From contig ML210270.1 in the NCBI GenBank assembly GCA_004369085.1, forward strand, positions 1 to 64,000: a stretch of 64,000 bases of DNA, in the 5' to 3' direction. Shown piece by piece: positions 44,279-55,791 of the stretch. A program made the translations under genes and the position numbers. Source of the DNA: Coprinopsis marcescibilis (taxonomy: Eukaryota > Basidiomycota > Agaricomycetes > Agaricales > Psathyrellaceae). Position 1 is the stretch's first letter, and every line of letters begins with the position of its first letter. The notes beneath the pieces were generated by a model that was not told the DNA's origin, did no database searches, and was given only the letters and a program-made list of their open reading frames with translations.

Positions 44279-46191
44279 TCAAAGCAATCCTGTCCAGGTC
44301 TCAACCAGGTCAATGGTGCAGATTCCGTCAATCGGAACATATTGCTTCGTGGTCATCTTGATGACTTCCTGAGCGACAATGCCTCCCAGAAGGGCTGCAG
44401 TGTTAGGCAGATCTGCTGTCGGAGAACGAGCTCTGCGCAAAGGAGGTCAAAATCCGGGAGGTCGTTAGAAGAGAGGTAAATTACGTACGCTTCTCCAATA
44501 GCATTCTCAAAATCAGTGTCATCCTCGAACTCGACTCCAGTCGGAAGGAGGGACTTGGCTTCAGTAATCAGGTCCTCGAGCTTAGGCTGGAACTCAGTTT
44601 CCTGTTCTTTAGTCGATTTGGATTGAGCTGTGGCCAAGGCGTGCTTAGTTTGGAGAGACGCCAGCGCAGACAGCGCCAGATGGATAGCCAGTTGCTTTGG
44701 CGAGGTTTGTACCAGAGTAGCTGAAAGAGAAAATCAGAATGAGGATCGCCATGCTGTTGCAAGAGAACAAGGCACCAAGGGTATCGGGCGATTCTTCGAG
44801 CCATCCCCACTTCTTGCCACGTAGAAGTCGAAGGATATGTGAATGCTTGACAAAGTTGGTCACAGTCTCGTCATCGATCAACGATGGGTTCTCCCCTTGC
44901 TCTTGAAGAACCTTGTCAAGAACGGCCCGGAAGGCATCGCGTTCCTCGACAGCCCGCTCCTTGTAAAGAGTCTGTAGATCAACGTATTGCGACGTGCTGG
45001 CCTTCATGTCAGGTAGGGTTGCACTAAGGGGAAGGGTATATGGAGGTACGGTGGTGGTATAGACTTCGAGAGCGCGTAGGAGGATGCGGAACGGCTTCGT
45101 GTGTGATGGTGACGGTGTGGAAAGCGGCGTAAAGATTGACTTGACATCCGAGGGCACGACCGTTTCCGTCCAACACCTGTATGCCTGCGCCTCAGCCTCT
45201 TCAAAGTTCTCTTCATCCGCCTTCTTCCTCATCTTGGAGATGATTTCCTTGAATTCCTTCTTTTCCGCTGTAGTCTTGGGAGGTTTACCATCGTGCTATA
45301 TGCATGTTAGTAAGGCATCGTGTTGCGTTGACAGGCAGCTAACCGATTTCTTCCAGTCCTCCAGCACCCGAACCAATATGTACACATATGGGATATGACC
45401 ATGGTCTGTGACGTCCATTCCGTCAAAATCGAGAGAAAGTGAGTGTTGAAGAAGTTTGGGGAATGGCTTGTCAATCCTGAGAGATGGCGAGCTTTCGATA
45501 TGCGATTCGATTACTATCAATGGTCAGACAAGAAACCGGGGTTGGGTACACGATGTACTCACTGGCATGTTCATGGAACTGGATGGACACTTCTGCTAGG
45601 AAGCCGGCCGATCGAACAATGAACAGTGGTGGACTCTCAAAATCCGCCCACAGAACGTCCGCCAAACGATCAAGGGCTATCTTCTCGAGATTGTGTGCAA
45701 TGATCAGGGAGAACGATTTGATCCATTCCGTGCCCTTCTCCCCTTCGGATGCCAGCACCTCTTGGATGTCCTTTTCGACGATGGAGTTACCCTTTACCCC
45801 GTCGTTGAGCTCCAGCAGCAGCCTGACAGCTTCCTCCGCCCGTGGCTTCCCAACACTATCCAATCCCTCCAAGAAAAAGTTGTTGCCGGCGTCGCTTGGA
45901 GAGGTCGTGGTACGATCAAGAATGGTGAATGCACCGATACCAGGCAGAACGAGGTTCTTTAGAATGGATGTCGAGGTTGAGGAGGAGTTCAAGACTAAGA
46001 TGTGAGATGATTCGAGAGCTGCTTGCCCAGACGATGCCCATAACCGCAGCTGGCGGTCGTATCGTCTGGTCTTCTGATCAGGGACAGATCTGCAGGATTA
46101 TCAGACTGAAGTAGCAGAAAGCCGGAGTTGGAGCTCACTCGAGTGCTGTTGTGGCATCTTCCACTGGCTGTGCTTGAGATCCAGATGACAT
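44279..46191 (-). CDS. ULA1: NEDD8-activating enzyme E1 regulatory subunit (Ula1/APPBP1)
   Basis: ATG at 46191 begins MSSGSQAQPVEDATTALE. The first splice brings in KTRRYDRQLRLWASSGQAAL, the diagnostic N-terminus of the E1-like Ula1/Aos1 group, followed by GIGAFTILDR and PGKPRAEEA-type segments. Later come VYILVRVLEDWKKS, FVKHSHILRLLRGK and, at the end, LLGGIVAQEVIKMTTKQY with DGICTIDLVETWTG. This C-terminus is typical of Ula1. It lacks a catalytic cysteine, as expected for the regulatory half, and pairs with Uba3 to activate NEDD8/Rub1 for cullin modification. Introns are 50-60 nt; one (about 44730-44785) uses the donor GTGCCT. Confidence 0.93.
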
Positions 46192-47355
46192 GGTCGATAT
46201 TATGTTGCGCGATCGCGAGTCGTTGCAGTCCGAGTCGTCGTCCTTGTCGCCGTCGTGCGGTGTTCACTGGCAGGCACAGCAATCATACCAAATTCGGACG
46301 AAGACAGATTTGTCATTGGACGCGTGTCGCGATCAAACGCGTCGAAGGATAGGGGCTGAAAGCGGTCTGGCGTCACAGGCTCTAGCCGCTCTACATACCC
46401 TTGTGATGTCAAGCCTAGCACCCCTCAGCCCTTTATGAGTCAAGGTCTCTGCACCTGTCCACCTCTTTACCCTGAGCTGAATATGGCTGGATACGTTGGC
46501 ACAAGGGTGTGACTGAGCACAAGATATGGGTGGTTTTGGACTCATTGGGCAGTGGAGTCATAACTACATATGTATAGTCAAGCTCTCAACAAGCACACAT
46601 ATATTTGCCGATGAGCCCGACGCCTTGAGCTACTTGAGGTGAGGCTGTTCAAGTACAACAAGAAGATCGCGGCGAAGTACCCACATAGAAGGGTGGATAC
46701 TAGGAGTGGGGCTCTCCCAGCCAAGCTTGCTTCGGCTCATGTCTTGCCGCTGTCGACCCGAGATACCATCAGCGGGACTCGTGCACATCTCCTTGACGAA
46801 CTGTTTCTCAACGAGAATAAATATAGAACGAGTCAGAAACCGGCTTAGACTCAAACGTAAGATGAGCATTCAACCGCAGTACTGTAGACAAGATGAAGCC
46901 GACACCAACCGCACGACTCAATAACTTGAATAGGCAGTGGCGTAGTCTCCGGCCTTGTCAAATGAGCGAGGAACGTAAATGTGCACTACACACAACGCCG
47001 GAGTCGGAGATCATTCCATGGCTGTCCATGATCGAAAGCTCAACATCCCCCTGCAGTGGGAGTCAAAGCACCGCTACATCTAGCACCGTGGCCTGCAACG
47101 TTGAGCATCTAACCTTGAGACACAGAAACCCGCACATTGGGTCGCTAAGAGAAATACCTGCCCGCCGAGAGAGAGATCTGTCATCGTAGAAATCAATCGC
47201 GAGAGACATCACCGGTAGAATGTTATGTAGCCGCTCAATTGAATTAAAGAGGCTGAGAATGCAAGGAACGTATCAGATCAGCCGCCCATATCTATATGCG
47301 CAAATATACAGTGGATGTTTGGACGACGGGTAGCCGGGATGGCCGCAGGATTGAG
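46192..47355. other. Intergenic region upstream of Ula1 and S4
   Basis: About 1.2 kb. Frames such as 46893-47189 (+) and 46630-46869 (-) have no known motif and no splice context, and lack codon regularity. I see no gene. Confidence 0.4.
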
Positions 47356-47516
47356 TATATAATCAGGACAGTCTGCTCCCAGTGCCACTCAGTGCCTGGC
47401 GCATCAACTCATATCCTTCTCAGCGATATCACATTGGTAGGTCGCATCGCTTCTTGAGGGATGTAATTTTCAGCTCACCGTCTCTTCTCCGGAATTGAAT
47501 TAAGGGCTGGACCCAT
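47356..47516 (+). promoter_or_regulatory. Leader of S4 (TATA, leader exon, 5'UTR intron)
   Basis: TATATAAT at about 47356-47363, GTGCCTGGCGCA at 47392-47403, 5'UTR intron 47437-47504 (donor GTAGGT, acceptor TTAAG), then GGCTGGACCCAT at 47505-47516, 57 nt before the ATG. The clearest TATA box of the five leaders. Confidence 0.7.
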
Positions 47517-47573
47517 CATCCAAAGAAGCTAGCAACCCTCTTTGATTCTTTAATACTACTCAGCTGCATAAAC

Positions 47574-48164
47574 ATGCGATTTGTTTCTTTCTCTGTTTTC
47601 ATCGGCCTGGGGGCAGTCATTCTCGGTGTCGCTGCTCTTCCGGTGACCATCAATGGGCGGGACTTGAACGCTGTGAACGGACCGCTGACTTCCCGTGACA
47701 CTACCACTCAGCAAGACCTGCAGGTACGCCATGACAATACTGACTCCATGTTTCACCGAGAGCTTAAATTCTTTTGCCACCTTAAGCTGCTCGCAGCGAG
47801 GGACGCGTTAGATGAAATGGAAGATATGATTGCTTCTAGAACCTATGACCACCTGGAGGCTCGAGTACGACAGCTCACACCCGCGCAGAGGAGAACTCAG
47901 GGTGCGGGGAGAGACGCTGCGGCAGCAGCGTCTGCTTTTCTGAGGAGAGGACGAATGAACAGAGTTCAGACTGCAGGGAGAGTGGCTGCAGGCGTGGCGC
48001 CTTCCTTTTTGAGGGCGGGACGAATGGAGAGAGTCCAGCATGCAGCAAGAGTTGCCGCAGCCTTTGCACGGAGGCGGAACGCACGACCTGCCCCGGCTTA
48101 CAATACAGTCCCTCCGCGATACTCTCCCCCTCGCAATAGTCCACCTCCTAATTACAGACCTTAG
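47574..48164 (+). CDS. Small secreted Cys-free cationic repeat protein, member S4 of the five-gene family
   Basis: Two coding exons (47574-47723, exactly 50 codons, and 47787-48164; 63-nt phase-0 intron) give 175 aa. Signal peptide MRFVSFSVFIGLGAVILGVA is followed by ALPVTINGRDL and GPLTSRD, which matches GPLSRRE of S1. Exon 2 opens LLAARDALDEMEDMI, then two 23-residue repeats (AGRDAAAAASAFLRRGRM.., AGRVAAGVAPSFLRAGRM..), a partial third, and a Pro/Tyr-rich tail (PPRYSPPRNSPPPNYRP). The repeats are Ala/Arg amphipathic. The intron is open in frame, so retention would add 21 residues. No cysteine in the spliced mature protein. Function unknown; a cationic membrane-active or repeat-processed peptide is one idea. 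Confidence 0.75.
   Translation: MRFVSFSVFIGLGAVILGVAALPVTINGRDLNAVNGPLTSRDTTTQQDLQVRHDNTDSMFHRELKFFCHLKLLAARDALDEMEDMIASRTYDHLEARVRQLTPAQRRTQGAGRDAAAAASAFLRRGRMNRVQTAGRVAAGVAPSFLRAGRMERVQHAARVAAAFARRRNARPAPAYNTVPPRYSPPRNSPPPNYRP
47904..48041 (+). repeat. Two 69-bp tandem coding repeats in S4
   Basis: Units 47904-47972 and 47973-48041 encode 23-residue repeats sharing AGR.AA....FLR.GRM.RVQ. A truncated third unit follows (AARVAAAFARRR). Confidence 0.8.
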
Positions 48165-48946
48165 TGGTGTCTACTGTCACTGAGGTGTGCTACGACTAGT
48201 ATACCAATATACACGTGGACCTTTGCTGAAATTTCCCCCATATCAAGAGTACTATTGCATTGTTGTCTCACAAATTGGCCAATAAGTATCGAAACGGAGC
48301 TGGGCCATATTGCTGCTAGATAGCGCTGAGTCACTATATTCTGTAACGGCAAGGAATTTTGGGATGAACAGACACGGCTATCCACATCTAAGACGCGTTT
48401 TGTCCGAAGAAGTTGGTTTCGAATGTTTTAATGGTCCACACATCTCCCACATGTGCGCGAGCGCTTAAAGTCATTGATTTTGATGGGGACTGTCAGGTGA
48501 TTGTGTCGGAGTTCCTTTAGCTCAAACTTCTGTGTTTCGAATCTATATCGTTTACTGGCTCAACACAGCCGGCGGCTTAGTATTAATTTCTAGTATGTAT
48601 AATTCACGACAGAACAGGCATATGATGTGATCTGCACTGTGCTTACAATTGATTCCATCCCGTTTATATGGGCCGAAAATTGCATATCAAGATCAGAGAT
48701 CAAAGCGACCTCCACTAGATCCCACTCCCGCGCTTACATCAATAAAATAGTAGGCATACCCTGGCCCCTCACGTATAGTATCAACCAGCAATATTCACAA
48801 CTCGGAGTCGATGACTACCGTCTCATGGTTTGTCAGTCGTTAGTTTGCTGACTGGTGATACATGATTTGCACCACGAACGGCACATAGTATATAATTTAT
48901 TCTAAGTTTGATACTCTAATCTATATCGCAAGCCCTGCAGTGCTGC
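48165..48946. other. Intergenic region
   Basis: Between the convergent S4 and F-box-like genes. No supported gene is seen. Confidence 0.4.
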
Positions 48947-50627
48947 TCAAGCAACCAGGCCCAGCCCGTCCTTGACTACTTTCCATCTCTCCAGCATGCC
49001 GACAGCACTTGACAAGCGCTCAGAACGGCCGACATACGCATCAAGATCATCTCCATAACACCTCGCCTGGTCAACCGCCTTCCTGAATCCTTCAAAATAA
49101 CGCAACCGCTCCAACTTGGGGTACCGCGTCTTTACCCATTCTCCAAATTCTCGACCCGACCTGATCGCTGATGTGCCCACGTTCCATTCTTTCAACGAGA
49201 GGCGAGGAAGCCCGTCGGAGTATGGCTGTCCTACAGATGCGCCTGCTGCGTCCCCAAAACGCAAAGCGAGCACTTCAAGCGAAGGACACAACTGGACGGC
49301 GCGTTGTACACCGTCGAGGCTAACTGCGGGCGCTTCCCGAAGAGTTTCATCAGGAAGACAGAACGTCTTGAGGTCAGGCCAAGCGGACAATAGGCGGTGT
49401 AGGTCCAAGTCCTGCAAACGACTGGTAGAGCAGGGCGAGATGCGGAGGGATGACATCCGCCTGAATGCAGTGAGTTGTTTAAGGCTGTCTGCGGTTAAAG
49501 AAAATTGGATTTTTTGATAAATGTCGAGTTCGTCGATTGGTAAAGTTCGTATGTCACCCATATCTTGGATGGAAAGTTGTTCGAGTTGGCTTGGATTCAT
49601 CCTCGCGATGGTGGAAATTAGCGTGTCGAGGCTTCTTGTATCGTTGCTGCGGGTGCACTGAATATCTAGAGAGCGAAGGCCAGGCGCTCGAAGTTGGGAA
49701 AGGAATCCATCGAGGATTTCGAGGCTGTCTGTCATGAACACTGCCTCCGAAAGGGCTGAGAATGCGAGTGAGGTGGACCCTGCCCATGGATCAAATGCGT
49801 AAGATTGGGAACGTAGAATGGACATCCGAAGATGTGATAGATTCGGAAGTTGGCTGAGCGAAATGATGGGCTCAATATCGAGTTTGACCGAGGTGACATC
49901 GAGAGAGTGGAGGGAGGATGAAAGCTGATCTAACAGCCTGTCTAAAGATGGATCGCTTGGAACTGCAGTGCAGCGGGTCCCATTAAATGAATCATTTGGC
50001 TGAGCTGTGAACGAAACCAAAGATCCAACTCGGCCTTGCAAGATGTGCGAAATGGCTCCCCAGTCTGGAACTGGGATTGCTAGTCCACCAGCATACAAAT
50101 TGATGGACTGTACAGAGGGGGCTAGGACAAGTGATGCGTAGAACTCGGCGATGGCAGGAAATGTGGGAAGTGTTGCCTTTCGGAGGTTCGGGAATAGTGG
50201 AGATGGGATACGCTTGCTATTCTGCAGCGTATAGAGATCATAACGATCGCGGATGTGTTTTGAAGGGCGACAAAGTGTGGGTTGGTAATCTAGCGACCTT
50301 ACGTGGCGGGCGTAGTGGACGAGTCTATCGACAATCTCCTGGGTGATCAATTCCTGTTATTAAAACAAAATTGTTAGGGATGAAAGAAGAAACCGACAAA
50401 GGAATTATACCGACTTGGCGCCCGCGTTTCTTTCCAAAGGTCGGCGCTTCTGGGCCAGGGTAGAGTACATAGAATATCGGCAATATATCACAGAGATCTC
50501 GCCAAATTATTTGAATGGCGGGTTCGTGAAACATGCTGCAAGTTCTTGCAAGCACGGCGAGGTGGTTTTTTTCAAGCATTGAGAATATCAGGCAGCATAG
50601 CTCCTGAATCTGAAAAACACGATGCAT
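48947..50627 (-). CDS. F-box/LRR-like protein
   Basis: Two exons (50415-50627, 48947-50353; donor GTCGGT) give 539 aa. The start MHRVFQIQELCCLIFSMLEK with LAVLARTCSMFHEPA and IIWRDLCDIL is the loose F-box-like opening (motif I..LC..I...L, C..F, A...W) of agaricomycete families. The rest shows leucine-rich spacing (LSQLPNLSHLRMSI, LRAPGLRSLDIQC, LEQLSIQDMG, LCPSLEVLALRF). Such proteins usually serve as SCF adaptors but the substrate is unknown. The start was chosen because an upstream in-frame ATG would add residues not typical of the motif. Confidence 0.75.
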
Positions 50628-52068
50628 TGTGGAGTATACACAGATCCTGTGTGAGTACTGCATCAGCGTCGCAAAAAGGCTCGAAATCTCGAAATAAAAA
50701 GGGTCCTACAGTGTCAGACACTTTCCAGTGACAGAAGTGGCAGATGATGTTGCGCCTTGGAATCTGGAGGGAGGCTATTTGAACTGCCCCTACTTATGCA
50801 CTCAGCCATTACTCGACGTTAGTTGACCCAGGGTGTTTCCAATGGTTGGTTGGGCTCCGATATCTGGGCTCCGATATCCCCACAAGGATGACACCGCAAG
50901 GTAATTATGTACAAGTTATGTACATTCGTTCCGCCCCTTTAACCATGTTCTGATTTCAACCTACCGCATTACTGTGACAAGTGAAGCATGCCGACAGCGT
51001 TGATTCATAAGGTCACAGCCGAGAGAGAATCTTTAACGACCCTAAGTTGGGTTTAGCATGTGCACTGTTATCATTAGGGTATACGTAGGACCATAGTAGG
51101 CTTCGTGGCTCACCTGGTTATTCCCGAAAGTGATTCGTTATCAGGCCGCCACGACTCGAGCCTCAAGGGGTACTTTTAATATCGTATCCATATCGGATCC
51201 GGAACGATTGAAAGGCCAGTGTCTGCTCGCCAACCTGTGGCAACATGACAAGAGGTGAGCACCAGTGGGTATTGCCTAATAGCGTTGAGATCGGCGAGCA
51301 CGGCAGGCTGGCAACTCCCACGAACACTATAGTATGTGTCATCAATCCCACGCCGTTGTAACAGTGGCCGCAGCGGCGCAGTTCCACTGCTCCCCGCCGC
51401 TGTGATCATTCTATGATATCAATGTTCAGCCAGTGCCTGCTTGATTTGCCAGTGGCCAGACTTTATGAACCACTATAGATATGACAAAACTCAAGGCGTG
51501 TTGCCTTTGAGGATCCCAAGAGGATACTATCGCAACGCCGCTAGTACCTGCGCTACCCCTGTAAGTGGTAATGTGTAGCACCGTATGTGTATCGCGATTA
51601 TCAGTTTCAATTCACATATCTGATCTCTCATAACCTCAGATAATATCTGGCAGCTCGATCGGAGTCAAATGACACGAAGCGGGCAGAAAAGGACGAGCCA
51701 GGGACTCCGGAGAGCATTGCCGTAACCAGAAACCCAAATCAGAACAAGGGTTTTGTTTGACCCTCGACCGCAACGAGTAACTCTCTTGTATTCTCCTTCA
51801 CCAGCTGCCAAACCTCTTCACCTCAATCCAGAGATAGCATATAAATCCAGACATAAACTCGCCACGAGGCGGCTTCTCCGGGTTCTTCAATCAATATCTT
51901 TCAGCCACTTTGGAACACGCAACGCTTTAAGACCATGGCCCTCGCTCGCACTCCCATTCTACGATTTTCTTCTCGTGCATCGTTGGTTTTTCTTTCACTT
52001 CCGCTTTCTCGCTCTTCTTCACGTTAAACCCTATCACCTTCATCTTCTAATTCATCCTTTTCAATATT
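50628..52068. other. Intergenic region, 1.4 kb
   Basis: No gene supported. A GGGCTCCGATATC duplication lies at about 50847-50878. The long frame 51753-52166 overlaps the 5' leader of the TPR gene, is pyrimidine-rich and is likely its promoter/5'UTR. Confidence 0.4.
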
Positions 52069-53470
52069 ATGGCTTCTCATCGGGCTTTATCACTTCAATT
52101 AAAAGAAGAGGGAAACATACTGTTCAAGGCTCAGCAATACGAAGCATCCATCCAAAAATTTACTGAAGCCATCCTCCTGGATAACCGAAACCCAGCGTTT
52201 TACGGAAACAGGGCCGCCAGCTACTACTTCCTACGAAGGTACGGACATCACTTCACTTTTAACACTCAGATACTCAGATGCCGCTCCTTCATAGATACCA
52301 GGAAGTGTTGAACGACTGCCAAATCGTAAGTCTTCATGTTCGCAAACTATAACCGCCGACGAACTTAAAGTCTACCCAGGCCCTCAATCTAGATCCACGA
52401 TACCTCAAAGCTTGGCTGAGAAAGGGCGATGCCCACGATGTTCGTGAAAACCTCGCTATACTCGTCCAATACTCACCATTACTGTGCAGGCATTGACGCA
52501 ATACGCCGACAGCATAGACTCCTACAACCGAGCTTTGGATCTCACCCCACGTCGCGAATCTGGCCACGACGAACTTCAACGACGTATATCTCATGTCAAG
52601 GCTAAAATCATCAACCCATGTACTGTGTACGTCCTTTCTTCTTTTGTACCAGCCCACCAATTTGACAATGGCCTCTCTTATAGCGGCCTCGAGACTCTCA
52701 TTGCCCTATCGCGTCTTCACGGCATCCAAATCCCCAACCTTCAAAGCATACAAACTCCCGCTCAGATCGACGAGCTACGCAAAGCGTTGTTCCGGCACCC
52801 AAAATGGACCTTCCCTTTACCCCCTTCCAGTGGTAGCCACTCAAGCAAGCCCCACCCTGCGCGAATCCGCTTCTTCCTCATTCCCTCGGACGATCATCTC
52901 CCACTCTCCGCCCGCTCGACAATAGAGCTTGACCTGGAACACGAACCGGCAAAGAAGTATGATGCGGAGATGCGCAAACTGCTTGGCGGGTGTGCACGGT
53001 ACACCAGGGAGATTGTTTTGTCAGAAGATTGGGAGAAGTCTGCACAGCAACTGCAGCAACGACATCTACAACAGTCGCCAACGCAATACCGAACTCCTGG
53101 TGTGCCCCTTGGTCGACACCACGCCGCATACGAAATCTATTATCCTGTGCCCTCTGACTCGAGGGAGGCTAGTTCACGCACACGGCCGATTCAGAACACT
53201 CGTGCATCCAGCCTGCTGGTCCATCCGAACCTCTGTGGTCCGGTGTTGGTGGCGAAGGCGTGGTATGTCAAAGCTGAGAGGATGGCCATGGAGCTGCCTC
53301 GTCCGGGATCGTCGACCTCACCTGTGGACGGTGTTTGTGGTGCTGGGGGTAGTGCGTTACTTGGCTACGACCACTTGTCCCTTGACGAGCTCCAGTCGGA
53401 TATGTTCCAGAGCAGACGCAGAGAATGGGGCGCAGTGTGTAGGACGGTTGTCGGGTCTGCGGCATGCTAG
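52069..53470 (+). CDS. TPR-repeat protein
   Basis: Five exons (52069-52238, 52295-52325, 52380-52439, 52490-52626, 52684-53470) give 394 aa. The N-terminal 100 residues are three TPR motifs: ALSLQLKEEGNILFKAQQY, NRAASYYFLRRYQEVLNDC with ALNLDPRYLKAWLRKGDAH, and ALTQYADSIDSYNRALDLTP. These are of the carboxylate-clamp-like type found in Hsp70/Hsp90 co-chaperones, but the C-terminal 280 residues (PAQIDELRKALFRHPKWTFP, ARIRFFLIPSDDHLP, LGYDHLSLDELQSDMFQSRR) match nothing I can name. Introns are all near 50 nt. Confidence 0.8.
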
Positions 53471-53763
53471 TTGGCGATTTCGTCCGTTTAGTTTGACCTT
53501 TCTTTCTTTCTTCGAATCTTCATAGAGCCCGGCGTTCGACATTCTCCTTCAATCGTTTCCCCTTTGATCCTTGGATATATTGCATCTTATTGCATCTCAG
53601 TTCTCGCACATTGACCGCACTATTTCTGGAACACAATTGTATCGATAGTAACCTTAATCGTGGATTTCTCATCCTATTTGTAGCATAGTACTTCCGTAAC
53701 TTCAATATCTACTCGCCATTCACATCGCCACAGTTGCTATGCCTCTTCGACAAAGGAGTGTCC

Positions 53764-54818
53764 TCATAAGAAGAGGTCCTTATGCTTCAGTAACCAATCC
53801 TTCGCACACAGCTTGCCAACGAACACCTTCAAATTCCGAGCTTGTTGGTCATGGAGGCTTAGACTCGGCCAGACCGCTTCAGAACCCACTTCAGCCTCCA
53901 ACTCCACTTTGATAAGCCATTCAGCGATATCTTCGGAGGCGAACAGGAGGTAGAACTTGAGCCGTTCACCAGGTGATACGGCTTTATGAATTATCTTTCG
54001 TCCCAGCACTTCGGATACCTTGTCCGCAAGCTAAAAGCGGAAGACGGACGGTACTAGTAAGCTCGGGGTTCTACCCGTGAGGTCCGGCGAAAGTTGGTTC
54101 CACGTACATTATCGTATGTCAAGAGCTCTGGACCAACCACTACAACATTTCGGGCTTCCGTCTTATCGTTGGTCAAGGCCTCCAGCGCTGCGGTGGCGAT
54201 ATCCTCAGTTGCAACGAACGGGATGCGTCCTGTGGGTACCACAGTTTCAAACTGCCCCTTCTGCTTGATGTCCATCCCCATCTCGGTAGCGAGGTTATCT
54301 AAATAAGTTTGCGACAGGACTCTCAGCCATCGAACAAGGCGATAGTTAATGTGACAGCTTAAAGCCCGCCACTCACCAATGAACCAGGTGGGCCTCAAAG
54401 CAACCCAATCCAACCCCTTCTCCTCCAGATATCCGGGGATCCGACCGAGTCCCCCTGTATCATTGTTTTTGTCCGCACCACTCGCGCTGAGGTAGACAAA
54501 TCGTTTCACCCCTTTCTCTGCAGCGAGGTCGATGAAAGGGGCCACGTATTTTGCGGGGTTCACGGTGTTGGTGGGGCCAATGATGTAGACAGCGGTGATT
54601 CGAGTCGCGGCAGGGTGCAAGCTCTGTTGCTCAAATGCCCAATGGAACGGGTTATCGAATGTGGAGGGGTCGTGCCAGTCGAACTTGACGGAGGGGAGAG
54701 AAGGAGGTATTCTCCTCCCCGAGCGAGAGCCGAAGAGGACTTGAACTTTGCATGCTTGGAGAAGATAGGCGAGCTTTGTTCCGATGCTGCTTCCTCCTCC
54801 CGTGATCAGAATAGTCAT
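53764..54818 (-). CDS. NmrA/EasG-like NAD(P)-dependent dehydrogenase
   Basis: Three exons (54377-54818, 54108-54298, 53764-54030) give 299 aa. The N-terminus TILITGGGSSIGTKLAYLLQ is the Rossmann GxxGxxG-type site of atypical short-chain dehydrogenases. KGVKRFVYLSASGAD, LRPTWFIDN and a PFVATEDIATAALEALT block follow. These are characteristic of the NmrA-like group that includes the festuclavine/agroclavine dehydrogenases of ergot alkaloid synthesis (FgaFS/EasG). No other ergot or secondary-metabolite genes are nearby, so the substrate is open. The intron junction at ATT-G/AT makes the WFIDN motif, supporting the model. Confidence 0.85.
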
Positions 54819-55791
54819 TTTTTGGAATTATTCTGGGATGGAACTGGAACGATGAGAGAATAGTAACAATAGTCCTACCTTCTTCGTTTGACTCGGAGCT
54901 TAGGCAAGACAGATGGATGAGGTGAGGTGGATAGGGGTGCTCCTCTATGACGTAGTTACCTGAGACCCGAGACCAAAAATAGTGGTCTTTGGAAGCAGTT
55001 CTTTTCCAGAAAACGACTGGGTAAGCTCGGAGGTTGGGTGGTACAACGCAGGTATGTGAATGGAGTCTGCCGCGGAAGAGCTCCGCCAAGCAACCAGTAT
55101 GGATCAACCGATGTTCACTGTTTGAGCTCATCATTATTCCTTGTCCACCAGCCTTTCTTCAATCTTGATTCTGGCTTCATTAAACGCTACACTGAGACAG
55201 CCGGTTTGCTGTGTGCGATTCTTAAGCTTGAGGTGGCGTCCCGTTGAGTTCCCTCGGCCCTTAGTCCCGCGAAGCGGCGAACTGACAAGGGTTGTATTCA
55301 AGTTTGAACGAGAGGTTGGCTGATGTGATTCTCTTCGCTGGAGGCCCTAACCCTTTGTGTACCTTACAGGATGTGGTAGACCTTTGTATCATGAATACCT
55401 CACTACAGCGCCGTTGATTTCTGTAGAGCTAGAACCACTACCTCGTAAGACCTCAGGATCATATGGAGGGCATCTGATAGCTAATCCCGCTTCTTCAGCG
55501 ATATTCGCTTCATACTAGCTCTGGATGCAGGAGATTCAGCGATCCGAACTGCAATATAGTTAACATCTTGCATCGATCGCGAGAATGGCAGGTCATGGGG
55601 AAAGCGGCATCAGCGGGGATACCTTGGGCCCGAGCCTCTGAAAGAGTGGTATGCGTCAATCTGACTTCTGCAGCTGTATAAAAAGCGGCTCTGTAACAGA
55701 GTTATGCCCACAGCGAGGAGATACATTTTCCTGCGAGATCAAGAGACCTTCCCAGCTCAATCCCAGCCACGTTCTGTTCTCATACTTCACC
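54819..55791. other. Intergenic region
   Basis: About 1 kb between the divergent dehydrogenase and lectin genes; no supported coding feature. A TATA-like TATAAAAAG at 55677-55685 lies 107 bp before the lectin ATG. Confidence 0.45.

Noticed and set aside
46893..47189. Open frame of 98 codons upstream of S4
   Set aside because: No motif or homologous counterpart before the other family members; probably chance.
51753..52166. Open frame of 137 codons ahead of the TPR gene
   Set aside because: It overlaps the TPR start in another frame, is pyrimidine-rich and has no motif; better seen as promoter and 5'UTR.
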